NCBI GenBank assembly: GCA_963816975.1
Contig: CAWFMD010000005.1
Location: 1-64,000 of the forward strand
DNA: 64,000 nt
Reading direction: 5' to 3'
DNA from: DASRIA01 sp963816975
GTDB taxonomy: Bacteria > Actinomycetota > Thermoleophilia > Solirubrobacterales > JBBDJG01
Shown: positions 1-9,122 of the stretch, one piece after another
Position numbering within the stretch: position 1 is the stretch's first letter
How the letters are laid out: each line of letters starts with the position of its first letter
Notes under the pieces: generated by a model
The model's database searches: none
What the model saw: only the letters and a program-made list of their open reading frames with translations
What the model was told of the DNA's origin: nothing
Translations under genes and position numbers: made by a program

Positions 1-682
1 CGCGGTCGGCAACACCACCAAGGCCGTCACCAAGGGCTACGCGATCGGATCGGCCGCGCTGGCGGCGCTCGTGCTGTTCGTCAGCTGGCGGCAGGAGCTG
101 ATCGACGAGGCCGGCGACAAGGTGGTGAAGTCGTTCGACCTGGCGACGCCCGAGGTGCTGATCGGGCTGCTGGTCGGCGGCATGATGGTCTACCTGTTCG
201 CAGCGTTCGCGATCGAGGCCGTGGGCCGCGCGGGCGGCCAGGTGGTCGAGGAGGTGCGGCGCCAGTTCCGCGAGAAGCCGGGGATCATGGAGGGCACCGA
301 CAAGCCCGACTACGCGACCTGCGTGGCGATCGTGACCGCGCGCGCGCAGCGGGAGATGATCGTCCCCTCGCTGATTCCCATCGTGGTCCCGGTGATCGTC
401 GGGGTGCTCTCCTACCAGGCGCTCGGCGGCCTGCTGATCGGGGTGATCATCACGGGCCTGTTCGTGGCCGTGTCGATGACCTCCGGCGGTGGCGCGTGGG
501 ACAACGCGAAGAAGCTGATCGAGGACGGCGCCTTCGGCGGAAAGGGCTCGGAAGCGCACGCGGCCGCGGTCACGGGTGATACGGTCGGAGATCCGTACAA
601 GGACACCGCGGGTCCCGCGATCAACCCGATGATCAAGGTCGCGAACATCGTCGCGCTCTTGATCGTGCCCTTCATCATCTAG
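1..682 (+). CDS. hppA: Membrane-bound proton-pumping pyrophosphatase, C-terminal part
   Basis: This is the 3' end of an H+-translocating inorganic pyrophosphatase, which couples PPi hydrolysis to ion pumping across the cytoplasmic membrane. The reading frame is open from base 2, so the gene begins before the window. The first codons read AVGNTTKAVTKGYAIGSAAL, the conserved GNTTKA segment of the family. Further on, the EVRRQFREKPGIMEG stretch, the GGAWDNAKK motif and the late D-T-A-G-P-A-I-N-P motif are all typical of the last third. Several hydrophobic helices follow one another, and the protein ends in a short hydrophobic tail. The Lys and Thr in GNTTKAVT match the K+-independent subclass (established for this family), so proton pumping without K+ activation is likely. 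Confidence 0.95.
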   Translation, partial: AVGNTTKAVTKGYAIGSAALAALVLFVSWRQELIDEAGDKVVKSFDLATPEVLIGLLVGGMMVYLFAAFAIEAVGRAGGQVVEEVRRQFREKPGIMEGTDKPDYATCVAIVTARAQREMIVPSLIPIVVPVIVGVLSYQALGGLLIGVIITGLFVAVSMTSGGGAWDNAKKLIEDGAFGGKGSEAHAAAVTGDTVGDPYKDTAGPAINPMIKVANIVALLIVPFII

Positions 683-727
683 GAGGCTGCAACGCTTCGA
701 AACCGGGCCAGCGCAGCAGCGACCGCG

Positions 728-1720
728 GTGCTGCTGGCTGCGTTGCTGTGCGGTACGGCGGAGGCGCGGGCCGTGAAGGTCGCCTCCCTGCCCGTCGCCT
801 TCACGGTCAAGAACACGAACACGGCGATCGCCCCGTGCACGCCGGACGGCGGCACCTACACGATCCGCGGTCACATCACGGGACCGCGTGGGTTCAGGCG
901 TCCCGGCGCGACGTTGTACTTGCACGGGCTGGGCCTGGGCGAGTGGCTGTGGAACTTCCCCGTCAAGCGCTACAGCTTCGCCCGGAAGATGGCGCGCGCC
1001 CGCCACGTGTCGGTCACGATCGACCGGCTGGGATACGGGGCCAGCGACAAGCCCGCATCGGGCAAGGCGATCTGCATCGGGTCCCACGCCGACATCGCGC
1101 ACCAGATCGTGGGCCGGCTGAAGGCCGGCTCCTACACGGTGACCGGCGCGCGCGCGCGGAAGTTCAGGCGGGTCGCGCTCGCGGGCCACTCGGCGGCGGG
1201 ACAGATCGGCATCACCGAGGCCTATTCGTACCGCGACCTGCGCGCGCTCGTGGTGGTCGGGTTCTCCTACTCCAACCTGCCCCGCGGCAACGACGAGTTC
1301 GGCTTCCAGCGGATCGCGTGCGACGGGGGCGGTGATCCATTCCCAGGGCTCGGCGACTACGCCCTCTTCGGTCGCACGCCTGCCGGATTCAGCAGCACCA
1401 TGTTCCACAGCGCAACCAAGGCGGTGCGGGACCGAGCGATCACCCTCCACAACCCCGATCCCTGCGGGGACAACTACTCGCTGATCGACACGATCCAGCG
1501 GCAGGCGGCCAACGTCGCGAAGGTGAAGGCCCCGGTGCTGGTCGCCTGCGGTCGCAACGACGTGCTGTACGCCCCGTTCGGGTGCGAGGCGCAGGCCGAC
1601 CGCTTCTCGAAGGGCCGGTCACTGATTCTCGGGAACACCGGCCACGGCGTTCCCCTGGAGCGGAGCGCGAAGACCTTCCGCAAGCGCCTTTCCCGCTTCC
1701 TGCGGCGTTACGGTCTCTAG
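728..1720 (+). CDS. Secreted alpha/beta hydrolase
   Basis: About 330 residues with an alpha/beta-hydrolase fold; the substrate cannot be told. The nucleophile elbow reads AGHSAAG, an oxyanion-type HGLGLGEW lies near the N-terminus, and a late GNTGHGVPLE gives the probable catalytic His. The N-terminus is a hydrophobic segment ending in AEARA, so export by a signal peptide is likely. Start is uncertain. GTG at 728 leaves no basic n-region, whereas the frame stays open upstream through a basic stretch to ACG at 692, six bases after a perfect AGGAGG (681-686). It follows hppA by 45 bases and could be co-transcribed. Confidence 0.8.
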   Translation: MLLAALLCGTAEARAVKVASLPVAFTVKNTNTAIAPCTPDGGTYTIRGHITGPRGFRRPGATLYLHGLGLGEWLWNFPVKRYSFARKMARARHVSVTIDRLGYGASDKPASGKAICIGSHADIAHQIVGRLKAGSYTVTGARARKFRRVALAGHSAAGQIGITEAYSYRDLRALVVVGFSYSNLPRGNDEFGFQRIACDGGGDPFPGLGDYALFGRTPAGFSSTMFHSATKAVRDRAITLHNPDPCGDNYSLIDTIQRQAANVAKVKAPVLVACGRNDVLYAPFGCEAQADRFSKGRSLILGNTGHGVPLERSAKTFRKRLSRFLRRYGL

Positions 1721-1756
1721 ACCCGTTTCCCACTGACAGCCGCTCCCACCTCCTAG

Positions 1757-3706
1757 ATGGCCCGCTTCCGACCCAAGGGACTCGGCCTCGAGCGCGTGCT
1801 CGGGGTCGGCGCCCTGTTCTCGACCGCCTACGGCAACGTGGGCTCGTCGATCTACTACGCGCTCGGTCTGGTGGCGGCGTTCGCGCTCGGCATGACGCCC
1901 ATCGTGTACCTGATCGCCGGCGGTCTGTTCGTGATGACCGCGATGACGTACGCGGAGGCCGCCACGAACTTCCCGGAGGCGGGCGGCTCCTCGAGCTTCG
2001 CACGGCGCGCGTTCAACGAGCTCGTGAGCTTCCTCGCGGCCTGGGGCCAGATGCTCAACTACATCATCACGGTCGCGATCTCCGCGTTCTTCGTGCCGCA
2101 CTACCTGGCCGTGTTCTGGGAGCCGCTCGCAGAGAGCCCGGGCGACGTGATCGGCGGGATCGTGATCGTCGTGCTGCTGTCCGCGATCAACATCGTCGGC
2201 GTCACGGAGTCCGCGCGCCTGAACTTCCTGCTCGCGGTGATCGACTTCGCCACGCAGCTGCTGCTCCTGCTGCTGGGCGTGTTCCTGGTGCTCAACTTCG
2301 GAACCCTGATCGACAACATCCACCTCTGGACCGCACCCACGGTCGGGGACTTCGTCCTGTCGATCACGATCGCCATGATCTCCTACACCGGCATCGAGAC
2401 GATCTCGAACCTCGCCGAGGAGGCCCGCGAGCCGCGCAAGCTGATTCCGCGCGCGATGGGGTTAGTGGTGCTCGCCGTGATGGTGATCTACACGGGCCTG
2501 CCGGCCGTCGCGCTCTCGGCCCTGCCCGTCACCGAGTCGGCCGACGGGTACACGACGCAGCTGGCCACGACCTACGCGGGCGACCCGATCCTCGGCATCG
2601 TCGAAAACATGAACCTCGGCTTCCTGCAGACTGCCGCCCAGTACTACGTCGGGGTGCTGGCCGCCACGATCCTGGTGATCGCGTCGAACGCGGGCATCTT
2701 CGGTGTCAGCAGGCTCACCTATTCGATGGGGCAGTATCAGCAGCTGCCCGACCGCCTGCGCCGCATCAGCCCGCGGTTTCGCACCCCCGCCACCGCGATC
2801 GGGGTGTTCGGCGCCATCGCGTGCCTGGTGATGATTCCCGGCCAGGCCGACTTCCTGGCCACGCTGTACGCGTTCGGCGCGATGCTGTCATTCACGATCG
2901 CGCACATCTCGCTGATCGCCCTGCGCTGGCGACTGGCGCGCAGCCGGATGCGCAAGCTGCCGGGCGACGTGGAGGTCGAGCGCGAGGAGGCCTGGTACAG
3001 GGCGCCGTTCAATGTGCGCCTGCGTGGCGTCGACGTGCCGCTGTTCGCCGTGATCGGCGGGCTCGGCACGCTCGCCGCCTGGATCGCGGTGATGGGCCTC
3101 TACACGACGACGCTGTACGTCGGCATGGGATGGATGGGGTTGGGGATCGTCAGCTACTACGCCTACCGCAAGCGCAGGGGCCTGCCGCTGGCCGAGACCA
3201 GCAAGGTCAAGCTGCCGCCCGTCGTCGGAGCGGAGCCGGTCCGCTACGCGGCGGTGCTCGTCGCCTTCGAGGAGGGGACCTACTCCGAGGACGCGATGGC
3301 GACGGCGCTGAAGCTCGCGTCCCATCGAAGCGGTGACGTGCGAGTGGTCGTGACCGTCACGGTGCCGCAGCACCTCGACATCACCGCGCCGCTGCCCGAT
3401 GCGGAGGCGACGGCGCAGGCAGTGATCGAAGCTGCGCGGCAGTGGGCCGGTCGCAGGCAGCGGGTACGCGGGCGCGTCGTGAAGGTGCGCCCCGACGAGG
3501 CGGGCCACCGGATCGTGCGGGAGGCGATCGAGGCCCGCTCGCAGGCGATCGTGATGCCGATGCCTGCCCGGCGCCCGTCCGGAAAGGCTCTCAGCAAGAC
3601 GCTCGAGGTGGTGCTGGCCAAGCGCCCCTGCCGGGTGATCGTCGATTCGGTTCCGGCCAAGCCTCTGCGAAAGCCCCGGCCCGAGCGCGATCGGGCTACG
3701 GTCTAG
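1757..3706 (+). CDS. APC-family permease with C-terminal universal stress protein domain
   Basis: A 649-residue protein of two parts. Residues about 1-480 form an APC-superfamily permease with roughly 12 membrane helices. The first helix holds the unwound motif YGNVGSSIYYALG, and NIVGVTESARLN and TGIETISNLAEEA follow, as in amino acid/polyamine/cation carriers. Residues about 490-640 form a cytoplasmic USP-like domain ending CRVIVDS. That domain lacks the usual glycine-rich ATP loop, so it may be regulatory without binding ATP. The next gene is a clear paralogue, so the pair is a tandem duplication, and two RCK proteins follow. An amino acid or a cation such as K+ is possible as substrate; the sequence does not decide. 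Confidence 0.85.
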   Translation: MARFRPKGLGLERVLGVGALFSTAYGNVGSSIYYALGLVAAFALGMTPIVYLIAGGLFVMTAMTYAEAATNFPEAGGSSSFARRAFNELVSFLAAWGQMLNYIITVAISAFFVPHYLAVFWEPLAESPGDVIGGIVIVVLLSAINIVGVTESARLNFLLAVIDFATQLLLLLLGVFLVLNFGTLIDNIHLWTAPTVGDFVLSITIAMISYTGIETISNLAEEAREPRKLIPRAMGLVVLAVMVIYTGLPAVALSALPVTESADGYTTQLATTYAGDPILGIVENMNLGFLQTAAQYYVGVLAATILVIASNAGIFGVSRLTYSMGQYQQLPDRLRRISPRFRTPATAIGVFGAIACLVMIPGQADFLATLYAFGAMLSFTIAHISLIALRWRLARSRMRKLPGDVEVEREEAWYRAPFNVRLRGVDVPLFAVIGGLGTLAAWIAVMGLYTTTLYVGMGWMGLGIVSYYAYRKRRGLPLAETSKVKLPPVVGAEPVRYAAVLVAFEEGTYSEDAMATALKLASHRSGDVRVVVTVTVPQHLDITAPLPDAEATAQAVIEAARQWAGRRQRVRGRVVKVRPDEAGHRIVREAIEARSQAIVMPMPARRPSGKALSKTLEVVLAKRPCRVIVDSVPAKPLRKPRPERDRATV

Positions 3707-3730
3707 AACTGCTGCTTTAATCGCAGAGGA

Positions 3731-5773
3731 ATGGACCGTCCTTCGCTGCCAGGGGGCGACGCTGCGCCGCGGCTTCGCAGGGAAGCATTCGTGGCGGTCG
3801 AGCGTAGCGTCGGGACTCCGCGCCTGTTCGCGACGGCGTACAGCACGGTCGGATCGTCGATCTACTTCGCGCTCGGGGTAGTCGCTGCCTTCGCGCTCGG
3901 GCTCACCCCCTTGGTGTTCCTGCTCGCCGGCCTGCTGTTCGTGGTCACGACCCTCACGTACTTCGAGGGCATGACCCTGCACCCTGAGCGTGGGGGGTCG
4001 GCGGTGATGGCCCGCTACGCCTTCAACGAGCTGCTCAGCTTCGTCGCCGGCTGGGCGATCCTGCTCGACTTCCTGATCCTGGTCGCGATCAGCACGCTGT
4101 CCATCGGTCACTACCTGACGGCCTTCTGGGGGGAGTTCGGTGACGACGGCGCGACCCTCTCCATCGCCCTGCTGGTGCTGTTCGGGGTCGCCCGCTACAA
4201 CTATCTCGGCAAGGCACCTCGCGGGCGCCGCACGATCGCCCTCTCGGTCGTCGACCTGGCGCTGGTGTTGATGATCGTCGGGCTGGGCCTGGCGACGGCC
4301 TTCGACCCGGCCGCCATCACCGACAACGTGCGCGTGGGAGAGGTCCCGACCTGGGCGGACCTGATCTTCGGGATGACCGTGGCCGTGATCGCGTTCACCG
4401 GCATCGAGGCAGCCGCCAACCTGGCGCCCGAGGTCCGCGTCGGCAAAGAGGCGCTGCGCCGCACGGTCGGCGCCGGCGCCGCGGTCGTGCTGCTGGTGTT
4501 CGTGGGGATGTCCGTGGTCGCGCTGATGGCGCTGCCGGTCGCAGCGGGGGTGCCGATGTCGGTCGACAACGGCACCGCCGGGTTCGGCACGCCGCTCGGC
4601 GGCCAGTACATCGAGGCGCCGGTGCTCGGGGTCGTGGAGGCGCTCACCGGGGGCTTTGCGGGCGAGCTGCTCGGGTACGCGGTCGCGCTCGTCGCAATGC
4701 TCGTGCTGAGCCAGGCCGCCAACGCGGGAATGGTCGGCATCGCGCGCACCGCCTACACGCTCGCCACCCACCGGCAGATCCCGCGCGGTGTCGCGCGCCT
4801 GCACCCGCGGTATGGAACGCCGTGGATCCTGATCTCGATCTTCGCGGTGCTCGCGTTCGCGCTGGTGATCCCGCTCGACATCGAGTTGCTCGCAGGCATG
4901 TTCGCCTTCGGGGCGCTGATCGCGTTCTCGATCGCGCATCTGTCGGTCTGCGTCCTGCGCTTCAAGGAGCCTGGGCGCCGGCGCGCCTACAAGGTGCCGC
5001 TGAACGTGCGCGTACGCGGCAGCGAGCTGCCGATCCCGGCCGTGGTCGGGGCGGTGCTGTCGATCGCGGCCTGGGTCGGCACGTTCCTCTATCACGACGA
5101 GGCGCGCCTGTTCGGCTCGGCATGGATGGCATTCGGCCTGCTGCTGTACGTCGTATACCGATCGCGCGAGGGCCTGTCGTTGACGCGCATGGTCGAGGTA
5201 CCCGCCGAACGCATGTCGGTGGAGCCCGAGGTCGAATATGCGCGCATCCTCGTGCCGGTGTTCGGTGAAGAGCTCGACGACGACATCCTCAGCACGGCGG
5301 GCCAGCTCGCCAGCGATCCCGACAGCGGTGGGGCGACGATCGAGGCGGTGTACGTCCACGTCATACCGATGTCGCTGCCGCTCGACGCGCAGCTCCCCGA
5401 GCAGCGCCTCGAGCGCGCCGAGGCAGCCCTCCAGCGCGCGCGGCAGGTGGGGGAGGAATATGAAGGAGTGACGGTCAACGCCACCCAGATCAGAGGCCGG
5501 GCCGAGGGGGCCGCGATCATCGCGGCGGCGCGCGAGCGCGGGGTGGAGGCGATCGTGATCGGCGCGGAGCCGCCTTCCCGCATCAAGGGGGGAGGGCTGC
5601 TCGGCGGGATCGCCGGCGCCCGGCAGCACGAGCTCGGGGAGGTGACGACCTACGTGCTGGAGAAGAGTCCCTGCCGGGTGCTCGTCACGGCCCCGCCGGA
5701 CGGTGCCGCCGCCGCCGAGCACGTGCAAGACGGCGAGTTAGATTTAATGACAGGAGGAACTCGCTCCGAATGA
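3731..5773 (+). CDS. APC-family permease with C-terminal universal stress protein domain, second copy
   Basis: A 680-residue paralogue of the preceding permease, 24 bases downstream, with an AGAGGA ribosome site just before the ATG. The permease core carries FATAYSTVGSSIYFALG in helix 1 and FTGIEAAANLAPEVR in the middle. The C-terminal USP domain runs from about residue 500. It keeps an IVIGAEPP segment and a glycine-rich loop (KGGGLLGG) near the end, so it is a better candidate for nucleotide binding than the first copy. It ends CRVLVTAPPDG, as USP domains do, followed by a short tail. Together with the two RCK genes that follow, it suggests a nucleotide-sensing transport module. The transported substrate is unknown. 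Confidence 0.85.
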   Translation: MDRPSLPGGDAAPRLRREAFVAVERSVGTPRLFATAYSTVGSSIYFALGVVAAFALGLTPLVFLLAGLLFVVTTLTYFEGMTLHPERGGSAVMARYAFNELLSFVAGWAILLDFLILVAISTLSIGHYLTAFWGEFGDDGATLSIALLVLFGVARYNYLGKAPRGRRTIALSVVDLALVLMIVGLGLATAFDPAAITDNVRVGEVPTWADLIFGMTVAVIAFTGIEAAANLAPEVRVGKEALRRTVGAGAAVVLLVFVGMSVVALMALPVAAGVPMSVDNGTAGFGTPLGGQYIEAPVLGVVEALTGGFAGELLGYAVALVAMLVLSQAANAGMVGIARTAYTLATHRQIPRGVARLHPRYGTPWILISIFAVLAFALVIPLDIELLAGMFAFGALIAFSIAHLSVCVLRFKEPGRRRAYKVPLNVRVRGSELPIPAVVGAVLSIAAWVGTFLYHDEARLFGSAWMAFGLLLYVVYRSREGLSLTRMVEVPAERMSVEPEVEYARILVPVFGEELDDDILSTAGQLASDPDSGGATIEAVYVHVIPMSLPLDAQLPEQRLERAEAALQRARQVGEEYEGVTVNATQIRGRAEGAAIIAAARERGVEAIVIGAEPPSRIKGGGLLGGIAGARQHELGEVTTYVLEKSPCRVLVTAPPDGAAAAEHVQDGELDLMTGGTRSE

Positions 5774-5822
5774 GCAGGGGAATGTCCAAGACGTCGCGCG
5801 CCCAACGACCTGGCAGGTCGCC

Positions 5823-6272
5823 ATGTTCGTAGTGATCGTCGGCTGCGGCCGCGTCGGCTCCGCGATCGCGAAGCGCACGCTGCGCCAGGGACACGAGGTC
5901 AGCGTGCTCGACGAGAACCAGGAGGCCCATGCTCTCCTGGATCACGACATGGACCAGAGCTGGGAGGACTCCGGCGGCCGTTTCACCGTCGGCACCGCGC
6001 TCGAGGTGGACGCGCTCAACGAGGCGGGCATCGAACGAGCCGACGTGGTCGTGTGCTCGACCGACGGCGACAACACCAACATCATCGTTGCGCAGCTCGC
6101 GAAGAAGCGGTTTCAGGTGCCCAAGGTGGTCCTGCGGGTGCTGGACCCGTACCGTGCGGACTGGTACCACCAGCAGGGACTGCACACCGTCTGCCCGACC
6201 CAGGTGGCGATCGACATGCTGAGCGAGGCCGTGATCGGCGAGGGCGACATGCCCCCGGAGGTCCCTGCCTGA
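5823..6272 (+). CDS. RCK_N (TrkA-N) NAD-binding regulatory subunit
   Basis: A 149-residue single Rossmann-fold RCK_N domain. It opens with MFVVIVGCGRVGSAIAKRTL, the GxGxxG dinucleotide-binding loop of TrkA/KtrA proteins. An acidic residue follows at the end of strand 2 (SVLDEN). There is no RCK_C domain. Such proteins gate K+ channels or transporters by binding NAD(H) or nucleotides. It overlaps the next RCK gene by one base (TGATG), so the two are probably translated together and may form a mixed ring. No TrkH/KtrB membrane subunit is in the window; the only membrane partners nearby are the APC-USP permeases and the antiporter. Confidence 0.85.
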   Translation: MFVVIVGCGRVGSAIAKRTLRQGHEVSVLDENQEAHALLDHDMDQSWEDSGGRFTVGTALEVDALNEAGIERADVVVCSTDGDNTNIIVAQLAKKRFQVPKVVLRVLDPYRADWYHQQGLHTVCPTQVAIDMLSEAVIGEGDMPPEVPA

Positions 6273-6964
6273 TGTACATCATCATCGCCGGAGCCGGGAA
6301 GGTGGGGTGGAACCTCGCGCGCGAGCTGATCGGCGAAGGTCACGAGGTGACCCTGATCGAGTCCGACCGCAACCGTTATCTGGTGGTCGAGGAGGAGCTC
6401 GAGCACAGCGTGCAGCACGGCGACGCCTCGGAGCTGTGGGTGCTGGAGCGGGCGGGCATCGTGCGCGCCGACATGGTCGTGGCCGTCACCGGCGACGACG
6501 AGGACAACATGCTGATCTGCCAGGTCGCCAAGGAGAAGTACCTGGTCGAGCACACGATCGCGCGCGTCAACAATCCACGTAACCTCGAGCACTTCGAGTT
6601 GCTCGGCGTGCGCCCGGTGGTGTCCGCGACCGACCTGATCCTGCGCCTGATCGAGCACGAGGTGCCGCACCACGGACTCGTGCACCTGCTCGACCTGCGC
6701 CAAGAGCAGCTCGAGATCATCGAGCTGGAGGTCGCCGAGGGGGCTCCTGCCGCCGGATCCATGATCAGCGAGCTGGAACTGCCTGACGGTTGCCTGGTCG
6801 TCTCCGTGCTGCGCAACGGGGCGGGTTTCGTTCCCAAGGCCGACACCAGGATCGAGCCCGGCGACGAGGTGCTCGCCGTGCTGAATCCGGGTGACGAGCC
6901 GGCCGTGTGCGAGCTGTTCGGCGCGTATCGCGGCAACGGCGACGGCAACCGGCCGGCCTCCTAG
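6272..6964 (+). CDS. trkA: TrkA-type RCK protein (RCK_N plus RCK_C)
   Basis: A 230-residue protein with an N-terminal RCK_N domain (MYIIIAGAGKVGWNLARELI, the GxGxxG loop, then LIESDRNR). An RCK_C domain follows from about residue 145 (EIIELEVAEG through EPGDEVLAVL). This is the normal architecture of the KtrA/TrkA regulatory subunit of K+ uptake. The frame is open well upstream, but the ATG overlapping the previous stop codon starts exactly at the beta1 strand and is the natural start. The gene follows two APC-USP permeases and a shorter RCK gene, which argues for cation transport as the theme of the cluster. Confidence 0.87.
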   Translation: MYIIIAGAGKVGWNLARELIGEGHEVTLIESDRNRYLVVEEELEHSVQHGDASELWVLERAGIVRADMVVAVTGDDEDNMLICQVAKEKYLVEHTIARVNNPRNLEHFELLGVRPVVSATDLILRLIEHEVPHHGLVHLLDLRQEQLEIIELEVAEGAPAAGSMISELELPDGCLVVSVLRNGAGFVPKADTRIEPGDEVLAVLNPGDEPAVCELFGAYRGNGDGNRPAS

Positions 6965-7044
6965 CGTCCCACTGGGTCAAGCGCTCAGGCCGGCGGCGTG
7001 GTGCTCAAGCCTTGCGTAGGGGGCGCCGATCCCAATCCGGAACC

Positions 7045-7518
7045 ATGCCACGCCTTCGTAGAATCGCCTGCCTGGCGGCCGCCGGCCTCGTGCTGGCGCT
7101 GGCGGGCTGCGGCGACAGCAGGCCGGCGGAGGGCCTGATCAGCAACGTCGACAAGGCGCGCAACGCCGCGTCGATCGCCGGGTTGCAGACGAGTCTCGTG
7201 AGCGCTGCGCTCGTGCAGGCGGACGCGCCGGGCGGGTCGGCGGATGACCTGGTCGCCGCGCTACAGGCGAAGGACCCGACGAACCGCTACACGACTGCCA
7301 CCCCGACCGCCGCCGGAATCGTGCAGGTCGTCGGCGGTGGCGGGGGGCCGGTGATGCTGGTCTCGATCAACTCGGATCCCTCGTCGGGGCGTGCGCCCTA
7401 CTACGTCGCAGCCTGGCAGGGAGGGGGGAGCACGATGTACTACGTGGCACACGAGTCGCCCGCATACGCGACCGAAGCCCCCGCGGGCCCCGGCTGGAGC
7501 GCGACTCTGCCGCAATAG
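7045..7518 (+). CDS. Putative lipoprotein
   Basis: A 157-residue hypothetical protein. It has a basic N-terminus (MPRLRR), a hydrophobic stretch and a lipobox LALAGC with Cys at about residue 21, so it is predicted to be lipid-anchored outside the membrane. The mature part has no family I recognise. It contains a pilin-like phrase (ISNVDKARNAASIAGLQTSL), which could be an alpha-helix like those following signal sequences in pseudopilins, then glycine-rich and tyrosine-containing strands. The ATG at 7045 was chosen over an upstream extension because it gives a correct signal peptide. It lies between trkA and an antiporter gene. Confidence 0.7.
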   Translation: MPRLRRIACLAAAGLVLALAGCGDSRPAEGLISNVDKARNAASIAGLQTSLVSAALVQADAPGGSADDLVAALQAKDPTNRYTTATPTAAGIVQVVGGGGGPVMLVSINSDPSSGRAPYYVAAWQGGGSTMYYVAHESPAYATEAPAGPGWSATLPQ

Positions 7519-7576
7519 CCTCGCCGCGGCCCCGGGCGCGGACCGCCGCGGCGCGCGCGCGTGACATCGTTTCGCC

Positions 7577-9121
7577 ATGAGCGACGGCGAACTCATCCTC
7601 GCGGGAGGCGCCCTGCTGGCCGCCGGGCTCGCGGCTGCCCTGTTTGCCGCGCGCTTCCAGGTGCCGGCTCTGGTCCTGGTCCTGCTCGCCGGCATGGCGA
7701 TCGGCTCGGATGCCACGGGCTGGATCGATTTCGGCGACTACGAGGTGGCACGCCGGATCGGCGTCATCGCGCTGGCTCTGATCCTGTTCGAGGGCGGGCT
7801 CGCCGCGGGGTGGAGCGAAGTGCGCCCGGTGCTGCGCCCGGTCGTCAGCCTGGCGGTGGTGGGGACGCTCCTGACGGCGCTGCTCACCGGGTTCGTGGCG
7901 GCGTGGCTGTTCGACCTGTCCACGCTGGAAGGGCTGCTGGTCGGCTCCATCATCGCCGCGACCGACGCCGCCGCCGTGTTCTCGGTGCTGCGGACCTCGA
8001 CGCTGCGGCGCCGGCTGGCGCAGACCCTCGAGGGCGAGTCGGGCATCAACGACCCGGTCGCGGTGCTGCTCGTGATCGGGTTCATCGACTGGATCCAGCG
8101 CCCCGACTACGGCGTCGTGGACATGGCCGGCCTGTTCGCCGAAGAGCTGTCGATCGGCCTCGCGGTGGGCCTGGCGGCCGGCTTTGCCGGGGCGGCGCTG
8201 CTGAAACGCTCCCGGATGGCGGCCAGCGGCCTGTATCCGGTCGCGACGCTGGCGATCGCGGCGATCTCCTTCGGGGGCGCCGAGGTGTTGCACGGATCCG
8301 GCTTCCTCGCCGTTTACCTGGCGGGCCTCGTGCTGGGCAGCCGCGAGATCCCGGCGCGCCGCACGATCTCGGCCTTCCACGAAGGCGTGGCCTGGGTCGC
8401 CCAGGTCGCGATGTTCTTCACGCTCGGCCTGCTGGTTTTTCCGAGCCAGCTCGCGGACGTGGTGGTCGAGGGCACGATCGTGGCGCTCGTCTCGGTCGCC
8501 GTCGCCCGGCCGCTGGCGATGTTCGTCGCGACCGCCCTGGACCACTACTCGTTCCGGGAGCGCCTGGTGCTGGGGTGGGCTGGGCTGCGCGGCGGCGTTC
8601 CGGTGGTGCTCGCGACGTTTCCGGTGATCGAAGGGGTGCCGCGCAGCGAGGAGTTCTTCAACATCGCGTTCTTCGCGGTGCTGCTGTCGACCGTGTTGCA
8701 GGGGGCGACGCTCGAGCCATTGGCGCGCGCCCTGGGATTGACGACGTCCGAGCCGGCGCTGCCGCGGCCGCTGGCCGACTCCGCGAGGGCACAGGGTCTC
8801 GGCGCCGAGGTGGTGGAGTTCCCGATCGTGCACGAGGACGCGATCGTCGGCTTTGCCGTACGCGACCTCGGACTGCCGCGCGACGCGCTCGTGAACGTGA
8901 TCGTGCGTGGGGGGAGGGCGATCCCGCCCCGGGGTTCGACGAAGCTCGCGAGCGGCGACGTGCTGCACATCCTCGTCCGCCAGGAGGCGGTGGCGCAGAT
9001 CTACCCGCTGCTCGACCGCTGGCGCAAGGGACCGATCCGCCCGGAGATCGCCGGCGACGAGGAGGTCTGGATGACGATGCCGGTGTACCGCGCGCGGCCG
9101 CGGGACCCCGGAGACGTCTGA
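7577..9121 (+). CDS. CPA1-type cation/proton antiporter with C-terminal TrkA-C domain
   Basis: A 514-residue protein of the monovalent cation:proton antiporter-1 family, closest in layout to the K+/H+ antiporters NhaP2/CvrA. Residues about 1-390 hold some 12 membrane helices. The helix carrying IIAATDAAAVFSVLR and the motif EGESGINDPVAVLL contain the paired Asp residues of the ion site. From about residue 400 a soluble RCK_C/TrkA-C domain follows (EVVEFPIVHEDAIVGFAVRD through LASGDVLHILV). Its role would be to expel K+ or Na+ in exchange for H+, under regulation by the C-terminal domain. It sits next to the RCK genes, so the block probably serves cation homeostasis. Confidence 0.9.
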   Translation: MSDGELILAGGALLAAGLAAALFAARFQVPALVLVLLAGMAIGSDATGWIDFGDYEVARRIGVIALALILFEGGLAAGWSEVRPVLRPVVSLAVVGTLLTALLTGFVAAWLFDLSTLEGLLVGSIIAATDAAAVFSVLRTSTLRRRLAQTLEGESGINDPVAVLLVIGFIDWIQRPDYGVVDMAGLFAEELSIGLAVGLAAGFAGAALLKRSRMAASGLYPVATLAIAAISFGGAEVLHGSGFLAVYLAGLVLGSREIPARRTISAFHEGVAWVAQVAMFFTLGLLVFPSQLADVVVEGTIVALVSVAVARPLAMFVATALDHYSFRERLVLGWAGLRGGVPVVLATFPVIEGVPRSEEFFNIAFFAVLLSTVLQGATLEPLARALGLTTSEPALPRPLADSARAQGLGAEVVEFPIVHEDAIVGFAVRDLGLPRDALVNVIVRGGRAIPPRGSTKLASGDVLHILVRQEAVAQIYPLLDRWRKGPIRPEIAGDEEVWMTMPVYRARPRDPGDV

Positions 9122-9122
9122 G

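Noticed and set aside
2888..5728. A 946-codon open frame on the minus strand opposite the APC-USP genes
   Set aside because: It is antisense to two clear permease genes, has composition typical of a GC-rich shadow (rich in Arg, His, Asp, Gln) and no domain. The same applies to the long minus frames opposite hisS/aspS, alaS and pilB.
1757..5773. Naming the APC-USP proteins KimA potassium transporters
   Set aside because: The first-helix text (YGNVGSSIYYALG) differs from that of KimA as I recall it; only the tail domain and the RCK neighbours point to K+. Kept as a hypothesis, not as a call.
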